From assembly GCA_049613665.1 (NCBI GenBank), contig JBMZCV010000191.1, forward strand, positions 1-9,379: a DNA stretch of 9,379 nt. The letters are read 5' to 3'. This document shows positions 1 to 7,074 of the stretch, piece by piece. The notes below the pieces were generated by a model. The model searched no databases and was not told where the DNA came from. It saw only the letters and a program-made list of their open reading frames with translations. Positions within the stretch are counted from its first letter, which is position 1, and each line of letters begins with the position of its first letter. The position numbers were made by a program, and so were the translations under genes. The stretch is from JBMZCV01 sp049613665 (GTDB taxonomy: Bacteria; Bacteroidota; Bacteroidia; Chitinophagales; UBA2359).

Positions 1-23
1 AGAAAAAACAAACTATTCTAAAT

Positions 24-48
24 AAAAAAACTTGCCTACTTTCGAGGC
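24..48 (-). terminator. Possible weak intrinsic terminator after the CPBP protease gene
   Basis: Read on the minus strand, positions 48-34 form a short hairpin (arms GCCT and AGGC, with a C-G pair closing a GAAA tetraloop and one bulged T). After three bases comes a run of seven T at 30-24. It lies about 75 bases past the stop codon of the protease gene. The stem is only five pairs, so this is a modest call; the gene has no better candidate terminator before the window ends. Confidence 0.35.
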
Positions 49-121
49 TCTATTACTTAGTTGCTGAAATATGCAAAAGCGTTGCATTGAAAGTGCATTT
101 TTTTTAGAAAAAAAGGAAAAA

Positions 122-676
122 CTACCCATTTCGCTGCAACAAAGACCGAAAACCCATCACATCAAAAGCTGCATGAGCTGCCATTGCCGAAACTAAACCG
201 ACATATTCATATAAATATCCCAAGCCTGCACTCATCACAATCATCGTGATGCCGAAAAACAACCACGCTTTCGTCATTTTGATATAGGAATGTATGGCGA
301 TAAACAAAAGCGAGGTGAGCCAAATGCCTAAAAATGGCTGAATGCCTGCCCGAAAAAATAACTCTTCGCCAACGCCTGCCGCAAAAGAAGCCAGCAAAAT
401 ATCTGGCCATTTCACTTTTATATTGATGAAAAGTTGCTCAAAATAATTTTTGACAGGTTCGCAAAATTTCAGTTCGAGCAAAGAGCTAACCGTAATGGCC
501 GAAATAATGCCATAGACAATGCCTACCGAAATTTGAATCCACAAAACATAATCTGATTGAAAAACTTGTGCGGTGGTTCTATCTTGAAAAAAATGAATGA
601 CGAGTGCCGCTAGAGCCGAAAAACCGACAATAGTAGCCAACGACATGAAGAAAAATATTTTTCGTGAGAGTTTCAT
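122..676 (-). CDS. CPBP-family intramembrane metalloprotease (CAAX protease / bacteriocin-processing type)
   Basis: This is a 184-residue, strongly hydrophobic protein with several predicted membrane helices (about 8-29, 45-65, 117-131, 137-156). It carries the three CPBP (Abi, PF02517-type) signatures: EELFFR at residues 104-109 (the EExxxR motif), FIAIH at 125-129 (FxxxH) and HAAFD at 168-172 (HxxxN/D). These residues form the metal and catalytic site within the membrane in known relatives such as Rce1. Family members cleave prenylated or other membrane peptides, or have roles in bacteriocin immunity; the substrate here cannot be told. It is on the short side for the family but has all three motifs, so it looks intact. 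It starts at the only sensible ATG, 67 bases past the stop of the metallophosphoesterase gene on the same strand. It may be read through from that gene, because no clear promoter is seen in the gap. Confidence 0.85.
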   Translation of the reverse strand: MKLSRKIFFFMSLATIVGFSALAALVIHFFQDRTTAQVFQSDYVLWIQISVGIVYGIISAITVSSLLELKFCEPVKNYFEQLFINIKVKWPDILLASFAAGVGEELFFRAGIQPFLGIWLTSLLFIAIHSYIKMTKAWLFFGITMIVMSAGLGYLYEYVGLVSAMAAHAAFDVMGFRSLLQRNG

Positions 677-743
677 AAAATGTAAAATTCAGGATTTTTT
701 GTAAAAAAATTTAAGTACCAATAGTTCAAAGTTTGGCGTATTT

Positions 744-3647
744 TTATTTTACAACGATGATTTTTTCTTTATGTAAAACTTTATCGCCATTTTTCAAAAC
801 AACGATATATAAACCTTCTGGCCAGCTAACAACATTTAATTCTTGTTTTCCAAGATTATTTAAATTGTCATAAACGGCTATCGTTTTTCCGCTTACATCA
901 AACACATTTAATGCTAGTTTTTGTGCATTGTTTTCGCCACCAAAATAAGCAATACTTGTTTTTTGGCGAGCAGGATTGGGGAAAATAGCTATAAAACTGC
1001 CAATAGCTTCATTATTTTTGCTACCACGATTACTGCCATTTTCAAACCAATTTATTACATTTGTTCTATTGGGTCGGCCATCTAATACACCTATGTCTAT
1101 TGGCACTTCATTTTCTGAAATAGGAACATTAGGCGTAGCATTTGTTGTAATTTTTTTGAAAAAATCGGAATTAAACATTCGCATACAATTTTCAGCATCT
1201 GTTACTATTACTGAAATATTGGCAGTTTTGGCAGCTATCAAATTAGCTGTTCCATTTTCTGAATCTGTCAAACTAAGTACATTACCTTGCGTATTCCATT
1301 GAAAAGTATAAGGAGCTGCACCTTCATTTATCGCAATATCGTGTTTTACCCAAGTATTATTAGGAATATTTGCCCATATTTCACTTTCAATATCTGCATT
1401 TATCACAAAATCTACCGTACTATTTGCTACTGCACGCACTAATTTATCGTTGTTTAAAGCTACTTCTAAGGAATAATTTCCTGCTTGATAAGCATTTAAT
1501 GTTTGCTGATTCAAAGCTGTATTATTGTTCCAAATATATTCGGTGTAGCCGCTGCCTGCATCAAGTGCTATATAGCCATTTTCGCAAACCGTGAAGGTAT
1601 TGCCAGAAGCAGGAACAGAAAAAGGGCTATAATCATATTCAATAAAAAGGTTTGTTATGCCGCCTCGCTCAAAAGGCAAAGCGTCTCGGCTACCAAAGTT
1701 TCCTCCATTTTCTATAAAAAAGGCCATGGCATTACTTTTGTTCCAATTGCTTTGATTGACTATTTCTTGTACAATACTGCTCAAGTTTTCTGTTTGTTTA
1801 GCCAAACCACCAAGCAACCAAGTTGGACTCCAACTTACCGAAGCCGATGTTTTAGCTCTTGCACTCAAATTATTGGTTTTTTCTTCAAAAGGTAAAGCAT
1901 TTCCTTTTTCGCCTTTTATTTTTACACTACCAATAGCTATACTCACTTCTTCTGATGTGAATGTGAGATAAGCATTTCGAATATGAACGCCTTTTGGAAT
2001 ATTGACATTTGGAAAACGTAAACCCACCAAGTCATCGCCCAAATCCAAGTCATCATCAATAAAATAAACCTCGCCATCGGTTTCTTCCGCATCATCGCCT
2101 GCTTCATTGACGCTAACAAAGTTGTTGGTATAATGAACCGAAGTTTGAATAGGTGTTGAAACTGTGCAATGTCCATCATTGTCTATCGCTTCTACTGAAA
2201 CGCTATGTTGTCCATTGCTGAAATTCATTAAATATCTGTAAGGAGGCAAAAAATCTGTCGATACTAGATCGCCATCAACAAAAAAATGAACTTTCGCAAT
2301 TTCGCCATCAGAATCAGTAGCAGTTGCTTGCAATAATATTGCATTCGTATTGGTGTAAATCATGTTGTTTAATGGCCAAGTAAGCGTTGCAGTTGGTCGT
2401 TCTTCTCGGTATCTATCAATCGTAATGACGCTTCCTGTTGCTGGATTCCAAATATCCAAATTTGCAGGTGCTGTGAAAATATCGGTATCGCTGACACTTT
2501 CGACATCTGCTGCATTATCAACCTTAACGGTGCGAATTTCCATTTTATCAGCATCAACAAAAATCCAATTAAATTGATTGAAAGAACCGCTTGCTCTTGT
2601 CCATGCCTTGTCATCATTATTGGCACGAAGCGGAGCTCCCCAACAACCCTCGCCTACATAGACATTGCCTCTACACTCGTCCAATTCAAAATTTTCGGTG
2701 GCATCGGCTTCTATAACAGGCTTTACGGGCCAAGTTGTTTTTACGGTATGAGCATCGCACTCTACAATCAAATTCATACCATATTCATAAAAAGGCAAAG
2801 CCCACGCCAAATATTGGTCATTTTGATTTGCTTTGCCAAAAGTATGCGGCCGAATAGGGCGGTGATATTGAGCCATTTTCCAAACAACATGCCCATGAGC
2901 AGCCATATCACTCACTAGCCAATCTTCTTGCGAACCACTCACTACAATTTCGGAATTGAGCGTATAAGTTCGGAGCAAGCCATCTGCAAAAGTCAAACCA
3001 TAATAGGCTTCTGGGTGTGGCACATCAAACAGATTGACAATAACTGCATTATTGCTTTCGTGATTGCCTCGTGTCGCAATGATAGGAGTCATTTTGCCAT
3101 CGCTCGCTATGGTCAGTTGCCAATCGTCAAACCACTCTGACCATTGACTATCAGTATCGCTCGACGTATAATCGCCACCAAAAGCAACTACATGCGGCCG
3201 CAATTTGCTGACCAATAAGTTGGCATTTTGTCGAGCTACTCTATTATTTCTCGAATCGCCACCTGCAATAATCGACAAGCGTTCTTCTTGCGAATCAGGA
3301 GCAGTTTTAAACCAAAAACGTTGGCTCGTACCTTCGCTATCTTTTATCACAAAATAATAAGCTGTATTGGCTTGCAAATCACTCAAATGAGCAAATTTAT
3401 TTTGCATACCTCGATAGGCAAGCGTTCTATCAACATTTTTTTGCAAAGGGTATTGCGTCCAGTCTGTCCCAAAATCGTTAGTGCCATAATAAACCGTTGC
3501 TTCATTTCCAGAAACTTGATTCCAGCCAATCGTCATCGTTGTAGCAGGATTATCTCGCCACATCAAGCGATATTTATTGGTTATAGCTTGACTTTCTTGA
3601 ATTGCAAAGAATAAAAGAATGGTGACGAGTTGTATGAGACCTTTCAT
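744..3647 (-). CDS. Secreted multidomain metallophosphoesterase with T9SS C-terminal sorting domain
   Basis: The protein has 967 residues from the chosen start. Residues 1-21 are a signal peptide (MKGLIQLVTILLFFAIQESQA). Residues 22-115 resemble the fibronectin-like N-terminal domain of purple acid phosphatases. Residues about 123-310 are a calcineurin-like phosphoesterase domain with GDSR (130-133), GGDYT (157-161), GNHE (194-197), YHRP (261-264) and CDAH (297-300). An Ig-like module follows (about 416-505). Next is an all-beta module of the GLRF...NVNIP...AYLTFT type (about 513-672), found in many secreted bacterial proteins, then two further Ig/PKD-like stretches (about 680-830). A type A T9SS sorting domain ends the protein (about 885-967: FPNPARQKT, then NVFDVSG and GLYIVVLKNG). 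The protein should be exported by Sec, moved across the outer membrane by T9SS and anchored or released; the substrate is unknown. The frame is open to an ATG at 3707, but the signal peptide and the promoter at 3685-3715 favour 3647. A terminator upstream separates it from rpsU. Confidence 0.88.
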   Translation of the reverse strand: MKGLIQLVTILLFFAIQESQAITNKYRLMWRDNPATTMTIGWNQVSGNEATVYYGTNDFGTDWTQYPLQKNVDRTLAYRGMQNKFAHLSDLQANTAYYFVIKDSEGTSQRFWFKTAPDSQEERLSIIAGGDSRNNRVARQNANLLVSKLRPHVVAFGGDYTSSDTDSQWSEWFDDWQLTIASDGKMTPIIATRGNHESNNAVIVNLFDVPHPEAYYGLTFADGLLRTYTLNSEIVVSGSQEDWLVSDMAAHGHVVWKMAQYHRPIRPHTFGKANQNDQYLAWALPFYEYGMNLIVECDAHTVKTTWPVKPVIEADATENFELDECRGNVYVGEGCWGAPLRANNDDKAWTRASGSFNQFNWIFVDADKMEIRTVKVDNAADVESVSDTDIFTAPANLDIWNPATGSVITIDRYREERPTATLTWPLNNMIYTNTNAILLQATATDSDGEIAKVHFFVDGDLVSTDFLPPYRYLMNFSNGQHSVSVEAIDNDGHCTVSTPIQTSVHYTNNFVSVNEAGDDAEETDGEVYFIDDDLDLGDDLVGLRFPNVNIPKGVHIRNAYLTFTSEEVSIAIGSVKIKGEKGNALPFEEKTNNLSARAKTSASVSWSPTWLLGGLAKQTENLSSIVQEIVNQSNWNKSNAMAFFIENGGNFGSRDALPFERGGITNLFIEYDYSPFSVPASGNTFTVCENGYIALDAGSGYTEYIWNNNTALNQQTLNAYQAGNYSLEVALNNDKLVRAVANSTVDFVINADIESEIWANIPNNTWVKHDIAINEGAAPYTFQWNTQGNVLSLTDSENGTANLIAAKTANISVIVTDAENCMRMFNSDFFKKITTNATPNVPISENEVPIDIGVLDGRPNRTNVINWFENGSNRGSKNNEAIGSFIAIFPNPARQKTSIAYFGGENNAQKLALNVFDVSGKTIAVYDNLNNLGKQELNVVSWPEGLYIVVLKNGDKVLHKEKIIVVK

Positions 3648-3684
3648 TTGACAATCGTTTTTATATTGATAATTGAAACCATTG

Positions 3685-3715
3685 TAAAGATAATAGCTTT
3701 TTCTCATTTTGCAAA
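3685..3715 (-). promoter_or_regulatory. Bacteroidota-type promoter of the metallophosphoesterase gene
   Basis: On the minus strand TTTG (3715-3712) is followed after exactly 19 bases by TATCTTTA (3692-3685). This matches the Bacteroidota -33/-7 consensus TTTG-N19-21-TAnnTTTG except for the final base. The predicted transcript would begin near 3680, leaving a leader of roughly 33 bases before the ATG at 3647. It would also exclude the upstream in-frame ATG at 3707, which lies between the two promoter elements. Confidence 0.6.
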
Positions 3716-3742
3716 AAAAATGAAAAAGTAGGTTTTAGGGAA

Positions 3743-3783
3743 TAAAAAAAAGCAAATACACTAAAAATAGTGTATTTGCTTTT
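3743..3783 (-). terminator. Strong intrinsic terminator of rpsU
   Basis: Positions 3748-3763 and 3768-3783 are perfect inverted repeats, giving a 16-bp stem (core AGCAAATACACTA) closed by a four-base loop. Read on the minus strand the stem is followed directly by a run of T down to 3744. It lies about 30 bases after the rpsU stop codon and ahead of the promoter of the next gene. It therefore separates the two transcription units. Because A-tracts flank the other side as well, it could act in both directions, but no plus-strand gene reads into it. Confidence 0.85.
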
Positions 3784-3814
3784 GTTGTGTTTTTCTTTTT
3801 TTCAAAGAATGATA

Positions 3815-4006
3815 CTATTCTTCCGAATTTTTCATTTCTTGACGATAAACAGCCTTTGCAATAATTGCTCTGCGTGCCACAGAAGGTTTAATAAAAGCTT
3901 TACGCTTGCGTAATTCGTGCAAAATACCTGTTTTTAAGTACTTTTTTTTGTATTTTTTTAGTGCTTTATCAATAGTATCTGATTCTCGTGCATCAATAAT
4001 TAGCAT
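3815..4006 (-). CDS. rpsU: 30S ribosomal protein bS21
   Basis: This 63-residue, very basic protein has the bS21 pattern: a short N-terminal strand, then helices rich in Lys and Arg (IDKALKKYKKKYLKTG at 12-27, LRKRKAFIKPS at 32-42). The length is usual for Bacteroidota. bS21 sits on the 30S platform beside the 3' end of 16S rRNA. In the Flavobacterium johnsoniae ribosome, bS21 with bS18 and bS6 holds the anti-Shine-Dalgarno tail out of reach, and Tyr54 of bS21 is reported to contact it. This protein also has tyrosine at position 54 (KAVYRQ, 51-56). The gene has its own -7 element about 65 bases upstream and a strong terminator downstream, so it is probably transcribed alone as well as by read-through from the methylase gene. 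No Shine-Dalgarno sequence is seen ahead of the ATG, where the leader is A/T only for about 20 bases. Confidence 0.95.
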   Translation of the reverse strand: MLIIDARESDTIDKALKKYKKKYLKTGILHELRKRKAFIKPSVARRAIIAKAVYRQEMKNSEE

Positions 4007-4068
4007 AAATTTATAATTTTATTGGTTGTATATAATTTTTTTTTCAATATAAAGAAGGAAACTTGGGG

Positions 4069-4076
4069 CAAAGGTA
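4069..4076 (-). promoter_or_regulatory. Bacteroidota -7 promoter element of rpsU
   Basis: Minus-strand TACCTTTG is a perfect match to TAnnTTTG. It would start a transcript near 4065-4062 with a leader of about 55-60 bases before the rpsU ATG at 4006. The -33 element is poor: TTTG copies occur at 4105-4112, but 28 or more bases away rather than the usual 19-21. Confidence 0.55.
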
Positions 4077-4149
4077 CATAAAAAAATGAAGTTTTATAAA
4101 TATTCAAACAAATTTATTCTACAAATTGCAGAAACTAAGTGCCAAATAC

Positions 4150-5004
4150 TTAAAAAATATCCATCAAACCATTTTTCTTTTCTTTTGCTTTGGCCATTTT
4201 CACAAAATCAAAATTGCCGATTAAAACTTCTTTGCCTTTTTTAGCCGTTTTGCTCTTATAGTTGTTCATACCATACTGCAATTCCCAGTCCAAAATATAA
4301 AAATCCTTGTATCGCTCCTTGATATATTCGCTATTGTCATAAGTAACTAGCCATTTATGATTGCAAACTTTCAGGCTTTCATAAAAACGCTCATGGTCAA
4401 AACCTGTATGCAGCACACCATTTTTGCCATACAAACGAGACTTTGTAGCTGAATAATAGGGTGGGTCTAAAAAAATAAATACATTTTCGCCTGCTTTTTC
4501 GAGCAAAAAAGTATAGTCGGTAGCCGAAAAATCTATCTTTTTCACAATTTGTGCTGCCTTCCGCAAGCGTTCTACCGAAGAGTCTGTAAAACGTTTTTGA
4601 AAAGCCAAATTTGAATAACCGCCAGCATCAGCAACGCCAGAAAAAGTGATTCGATTGAGTATAAAAAAATCGACAGCACGCTGAAAATCACTTAATGTAT
4701 CGTTTCGTCTCGCCAAAATCTCTTTATACAACAAACGGCCATCTTCATAAGTGTTTTTAATATCGCCAATAGCTTCTAAAACAATTTTATCGTTTGTTTT
4801 GAGTTGTTGCCACAAGCAAAAAACATCGTAATTTAGGTCGGAAGCATAAAATTTTGCTTTCGGAAATGCTTGTACGCAATGAAACGAAAATGAGCCACCG
4901 CCAAAAAAAGGCTCTCGCAGTTCGTCAAAAGGCGGAATATAGGTTTGCAAAAATTTCATCGCCCTAGATTTTCCTCCTGGATAACGCAATGGACTTTTTA
5001 TCAT
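4150..5004 (-). CDS. D12-class (Dam-family) N6-adenine DNA methyltransferase
   Basis: The 284-residue protein has the order of motifs of the D12 class (PF02086-type). These are RYPGGKSR at 7-14, the AdoMet-binding EPFFGGGSF at 31-39, acidic ASDLN at 54-58, ILNRITFSG at 115-123 (the Dam LNRxxFxG segment), the catalytic DPPY at 180-183, YDNS at 222-225, and EVLIGNF near the end. Such enzymes transfer a methyl group from S-adenosylmethionine to the N6 of adenine in a short DNA site. The family includes GATC methylases, but the target cannot be read from the motifs alone. The length (about 270-285) is normal and nothing is missing. There is no restriction endonuclease or specificity subunit in the window, so it is either an orphan regulatory or protective methylase or a leftover of a restriction system. 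It follows the alpha/beta hydrolase gene by 87 bases and may share its transcript. Confidence 0.9.
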   Translation of the reverse strand: MIKSPLRYPGGKSRAMKFLQTYIPPFDELREPFFGGGSFSFHCVQAFPKAKFYASDLNYDVFCLWQQLKTNDKIVLEAIGDIKNTYEDGRLLYKEILARRNDTLSDFQRAVDFFILNRITFSGVADAGGYSNLAFQKRFTDSSVERLRKAAQIVKKIDFSATDYTFLLEKAGENVFIFLDPPYYSATKSRLYGKNGVLHTGFDHERFYESLKVCNHKWLVTYDNSEYIKERYKDFYILDWELQYGMNNYKSKTAKKGKEVLIGNFDFVKMAKAKEKKNGLMDIF

Positions 5005-5091
5005 ATTATTTCAATTATTTTTTTGTAACTATTTACGTTGTGGCAATTTTGGCTAAAAAATAACCTGATTTTTTATCTCAAAAGCCCAAAC

Positions 5092-5868
5092 CTAAACAGT
5101 TACTATTTTTTTAATCAAATCTGCCGTTTCTTGCGGTTTTTGCATTGGAAAAAGATGCACACCATCAAAAGCAATGATGTTTTGCCACTTAAATTTTTTG
5201 CTCAAAAAAGCGACATCTTTCGGCTGCAAAACTTCTTTTTTAGGCGAATAAACTAAGGTTGCAGGAATTTTCAAATCTCCTTTTGGCAAGCGATATGGCG
5301 TAGTGCAAAAAACTTGATATTCTTTTTCGGCTTCAAAAGTCAAAGTCAGTTTTTCGGAATTTTCGCACTTTTTCAAGCCATATTTCACATAATCTCGCAA
5401 AGACCGTTCTTCAAAAGGCAAAAATAGTGCCTTAGACTTGAAATATTGATAGGCTTCTTCTCTATTTTCAAAATGCTGTTTGCGATGTTTTGCTTTTTTG
5501 GCTGGCACAAAATAGCGGTCAGTCAAATTTAACAAGCCTCCAACATAAATTCCTAAGCGCACAATTGGCCGCAATATCGGAGGGTCGAGTATGATAATTT
5601 GGCTAAATAAATCGGGACGTTTCAAGGCCGCAAATAAAGTGATGACTGCTCCAAGCGAATGCCCAACACCAACTACTGCTTGCTGATGTTTGCTTTCAAT
5701 ATCGGCTATCAATTCATTGGCTAAGTTTGTCCAATTCTGATTTATTTCATAATCGCCATGCCCAATATTTTCGATATAAGTCACCTTATGCGGTTCTAAC
5801 AGTTCAAACAAATAAGCATAAGTCTTAGCCGAGAAACCATTTGCATGTGCAAAATATAGGTTTGCCAT
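5092..5868 (-). CDS. Alpha/beta-fold hydrolase
   Basis: The 258-residue cytoplasmic protein has an alpha/beta hydrolase fold. It opens with the oxyanion-hole segment FAHANGF (6-12), a form typical of one hydrolase subgroup, followed by NIGHGDY (34-40). The nucleophile elbow is GHSLG with Ser71 as nucleophile, and the base is His238 in GVHLFPM (236-242). The acid is less clear: the usual Asp after strand seven is replaced by a stretch reading SPKKEV (208-213), so Glu212 or Asp95 (ILDPP) may serve. A lid region of about 115-185 is rich in charged residues. The substrate is unknown; esterase, lipase or haloperoxidase-type names would be guesses. The ATG at 5868 lies 30 bases after the stop of the cyclase-like gene on the same strand, so the two are probably one operon. 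Confidence 0.85.
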   Translation of the reverse strand: MANLYFAHANGFSAKTYAYLFELLEPHKVTYIENIGHGDYEINQNWTNLANELIADIESKHQQAVVGVGHSLGAVITLFAALKRPDLFSQIIILDPPILRPIVRLGIYVGGLLNLTDRYFVPAKKAKHRKQHFENREEAYQYFKSKALFLPFEERSLRDYVKYGLKKCENSEKLTLTFEAEKEYQVFCTTPYRLPKGDLKIPATLVYSPKKEVLQPKDVAFLSKKFKWQNIIAFDGVHLFPMQKPQETADLIKKIVTV

Positions 5869-5898
5869 TTTTATTTTTTTTGTGAAAAGGAAAACTGC

Positions 5899-6897
5899 TT
5901 AAATCTTAGTGTCTTCTCTATAAATAACTGTCAAAACGGTATGTCCAACTGCTTTCAAAGCACCCTTATCAATGATTTTCATGTTGTCGTCGTGTGTGTG
6001 CCAAAAATCGCCAAAACCACCTTGCGAAGTGTAGTGAATAATGTCTATCATCGGAATTTTCGCCAACTCGTTCACATATCTGTGGTCGTCTGTGATAGGT
6101 GTAGGTGTAGTTTCATTGTTAAAATAACTTCCATAACCCAACTCAGCAGCCGTTTTCCATACTTTTTCGACCACATCAGAAGCGTAGTGCATCGAAATTT
6201 GCTCTTTCAGAAAAATAGCGTCTGCCGCACCAACCATATCTAACAAAATGCCATATTTGGCCGTATAGTTTGGCTTGTGCAAATTATTTCCCCAATATTG
6301 CGAACCTAAACAATAAGTGCCATCGGTTTCGGGATTGCCATAATCTTCCACATCAAAAAAGATAATATCGACACCAATATCTACTTTTTGTTGCTTCAAA
6401 ATTCGAGCTATCTCTAGCAAAACGCCAACACCGCTACCGCCATCATTAGCACCCAAAATAGGTTCATCGGTGCGTTCATCATCTTGGTCGGCAAATGGGC
6501 GAGTGTCCCAGTGAGCTGCCAACAAAATACGCTCTTTGTTTGTAGGATTGAAGCTGCCTATAATATTATACATCGGCATTTTTTCGCCCGTATAAACCGT
6601 CACTTCTGCTTTCTGTACCATGATTTCGTCGGCAAAACCACCCAAAGTTTGCTCTAGCCACTCGGCACAAGCTTTATGTTCGGGTGTGCCAGGCGTTCTT
6701 GCACCAAAATCTACCTGTTTTTTGATAAAACCATAAGCCGAAGCTGCATCAAATTTAGGCACATTTACGACTGGCTTTTTTACATTTGTTGTGTTTGTAG
6801 TGCCTTCCTCGCTTTCTGTCCATTTGCAAGAAGAAAAGCTAAAAATTAAAACTAGCAAAAATAGTATGCTTGTAAATTTTATATTTTTATGTATCAT
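5899..6897 (-). CDS. M28-family lipoprotein, probable glutaminyl-peptide cyclotransferase
   Basis: The 332-residue protein begins with a lipoprotein signal (hydrophobic 9-21, lipobox FSSC, lipidated Cys24). An acidic and Thr-rich linker (27-45) leads to an M28 zinc-hydrolase domain. Visible site residues are His129-Asp131 (AAHWDT), Asp152 (GANDGGSG), Glu184-Asp185 (FFDVEDYG), Asp220 (LLDMVGA) and His300 in FWHTHDDN (298-305). The LLD-x-x-GA and WHTxDDN segments match animal-type glutaminyl cyclase better than aminopeptidases. Such enzymes turn N-terminal Gln of exported proteins into pyroglutamate; Bacteroidota proteins often expose Gln after signal peptidase cleavage. The likely site is the periplasmic face of a membrane. 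An aminopeptidase remains the alternative. It is the first gene of a probable operon with the alpha/beta hydrolase 30 bases downstream. Confidence 0.85.
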   Translation of the reverse strand: MIHKNIKFTSILFLLVLIFSFSSCKWTESEEGTTNTTNVKKPVVNVPKFDAASAYGFIKKQVDFGARTPGTPEHKACAEWLEQTLGGFADEIMVQKAEVTVYTGEKMPMYNIIGSFNPTNKERILLAAHWDTRPFADQDDERTDEPILGANDGGSGVGVLLEIARILKQQKVDIGVDIIFFDVEDYGNPETDGTYCLGSQYWGNNLHKPNYTAKYGILLDMVGAADAIFLKEQISMHYASDVVEKVWKTAAELGYGSYFNNETTPTPITDDHRYVNELAKIPMIDIIHYTSQGGFGDFWHTHDDNMKIIDKGALKAVGHTVLTVIYREDTKI

Positions 6898-6935
6898 ATT
6901 TTTTTGATAAATATTTACAATTTTATGAAATAAAG

Positions 6936-6943
6936 CAAAAATA
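6936..6943 (-). promoter_or_regulatory. Bacteroidota -7 promoter element of the cyclase-like gene
   Basis: Minus-strand TATTTTTG fits TAnnTTTG exactly and sits 39 bases ahead of the ATG at 6897. No TTTG is seen 19-21 bases further upstream, so the -33 half is weak or absent. In so AT-rich a gap a chance match is possible. Confidence 0.45.
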
Positions 6944-6976
6944 GCTAAAAAAGTGTAACTATTTATTTTTTTATTT

Positions 6977-7010
6977 AAAACTAAAAATTTAAAACCAAAA
7001 ACTAAAAATT
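6977..7010. repeat. Short direct repeat and A-tracts in the divergent promoter region
   Basis: The 13-base word AAAACTAAAAATT occurs at 6977-6989 and again at 6998-7010, 21 bases apart, with further A-runs between. It lies in the 177-base gap between the divergent cyclase-like and glycosyltransferase genes. It may only reflect base composition. Such A-tracts can also stiffen DNA or help RNA polymerase bind; the spacing of about 7 bases is not helical phasing. Confidence 0.4.
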
Positions 7011-7045
7011 AGCCTATAAAAGTTCAAAAAAACAAAATTTGGTAC

Positions 7046-7053
7046 TACCTTTA
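7046..7053 (+). promoter_or_regulatory. Possible -7 element of the glycosyltransferase operon
   Basis: TACCTTTA differs from TAnnTTTG only in the last base and lies 21 bases ahead of the ATG at 7075. It would start transcription only about 15-20 bases before that codon. There is no good TTTG at the expected distance upstream. If it is real, the alternative TTG start at 7039 would be outside the transcript. Confidence 0.3.
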
Positions 7054-7074
7054 AAGCCAAAAGTTCAAACAATT

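Noticed and set aside
71..87. Hairpin ATGCAA/TTGCAT near the left edge
   Set aside because: Six pairs with no T-run on the strand of the upstream gene; the better terminator candidate is at 24-48.
976..3614. Several plus-strand open frames of 70-130 codons opposite the metallophosphoesterase gene
   Set aside because: They lie antisense to a protein with clear domains throughout, have odd residue composition and no motifs, and arise from low stop frequency on the opposite strand.
3648..3707. N-terminal 20-codon extension of the metallophosphoesterase
   Set aside because: It precedes a proper signal peptide and overlaps the predicted promoter, so it is not likely translated.
4135..4155. Small inverted repeat at the methylase stop codon
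   Set aside because: Only about five or six A/T-rich pairs and no following T-run; likely chance.
5051..5085. Possible terminator between the hydrolase and methylase genes
   Set aside because: The stem is mainly A-T pairs (AAAAAAT with ATTTTTT) with weak GGCT/AGCC ends and no clear T-run in the right place.
7039..7074. TTG start giving 12 extra residues to the glycosyltransferase
   Set aside because: The ATG at 7075 gives the usual distance to the first conserved strand, and the extra residues overlap a possible -7 element.
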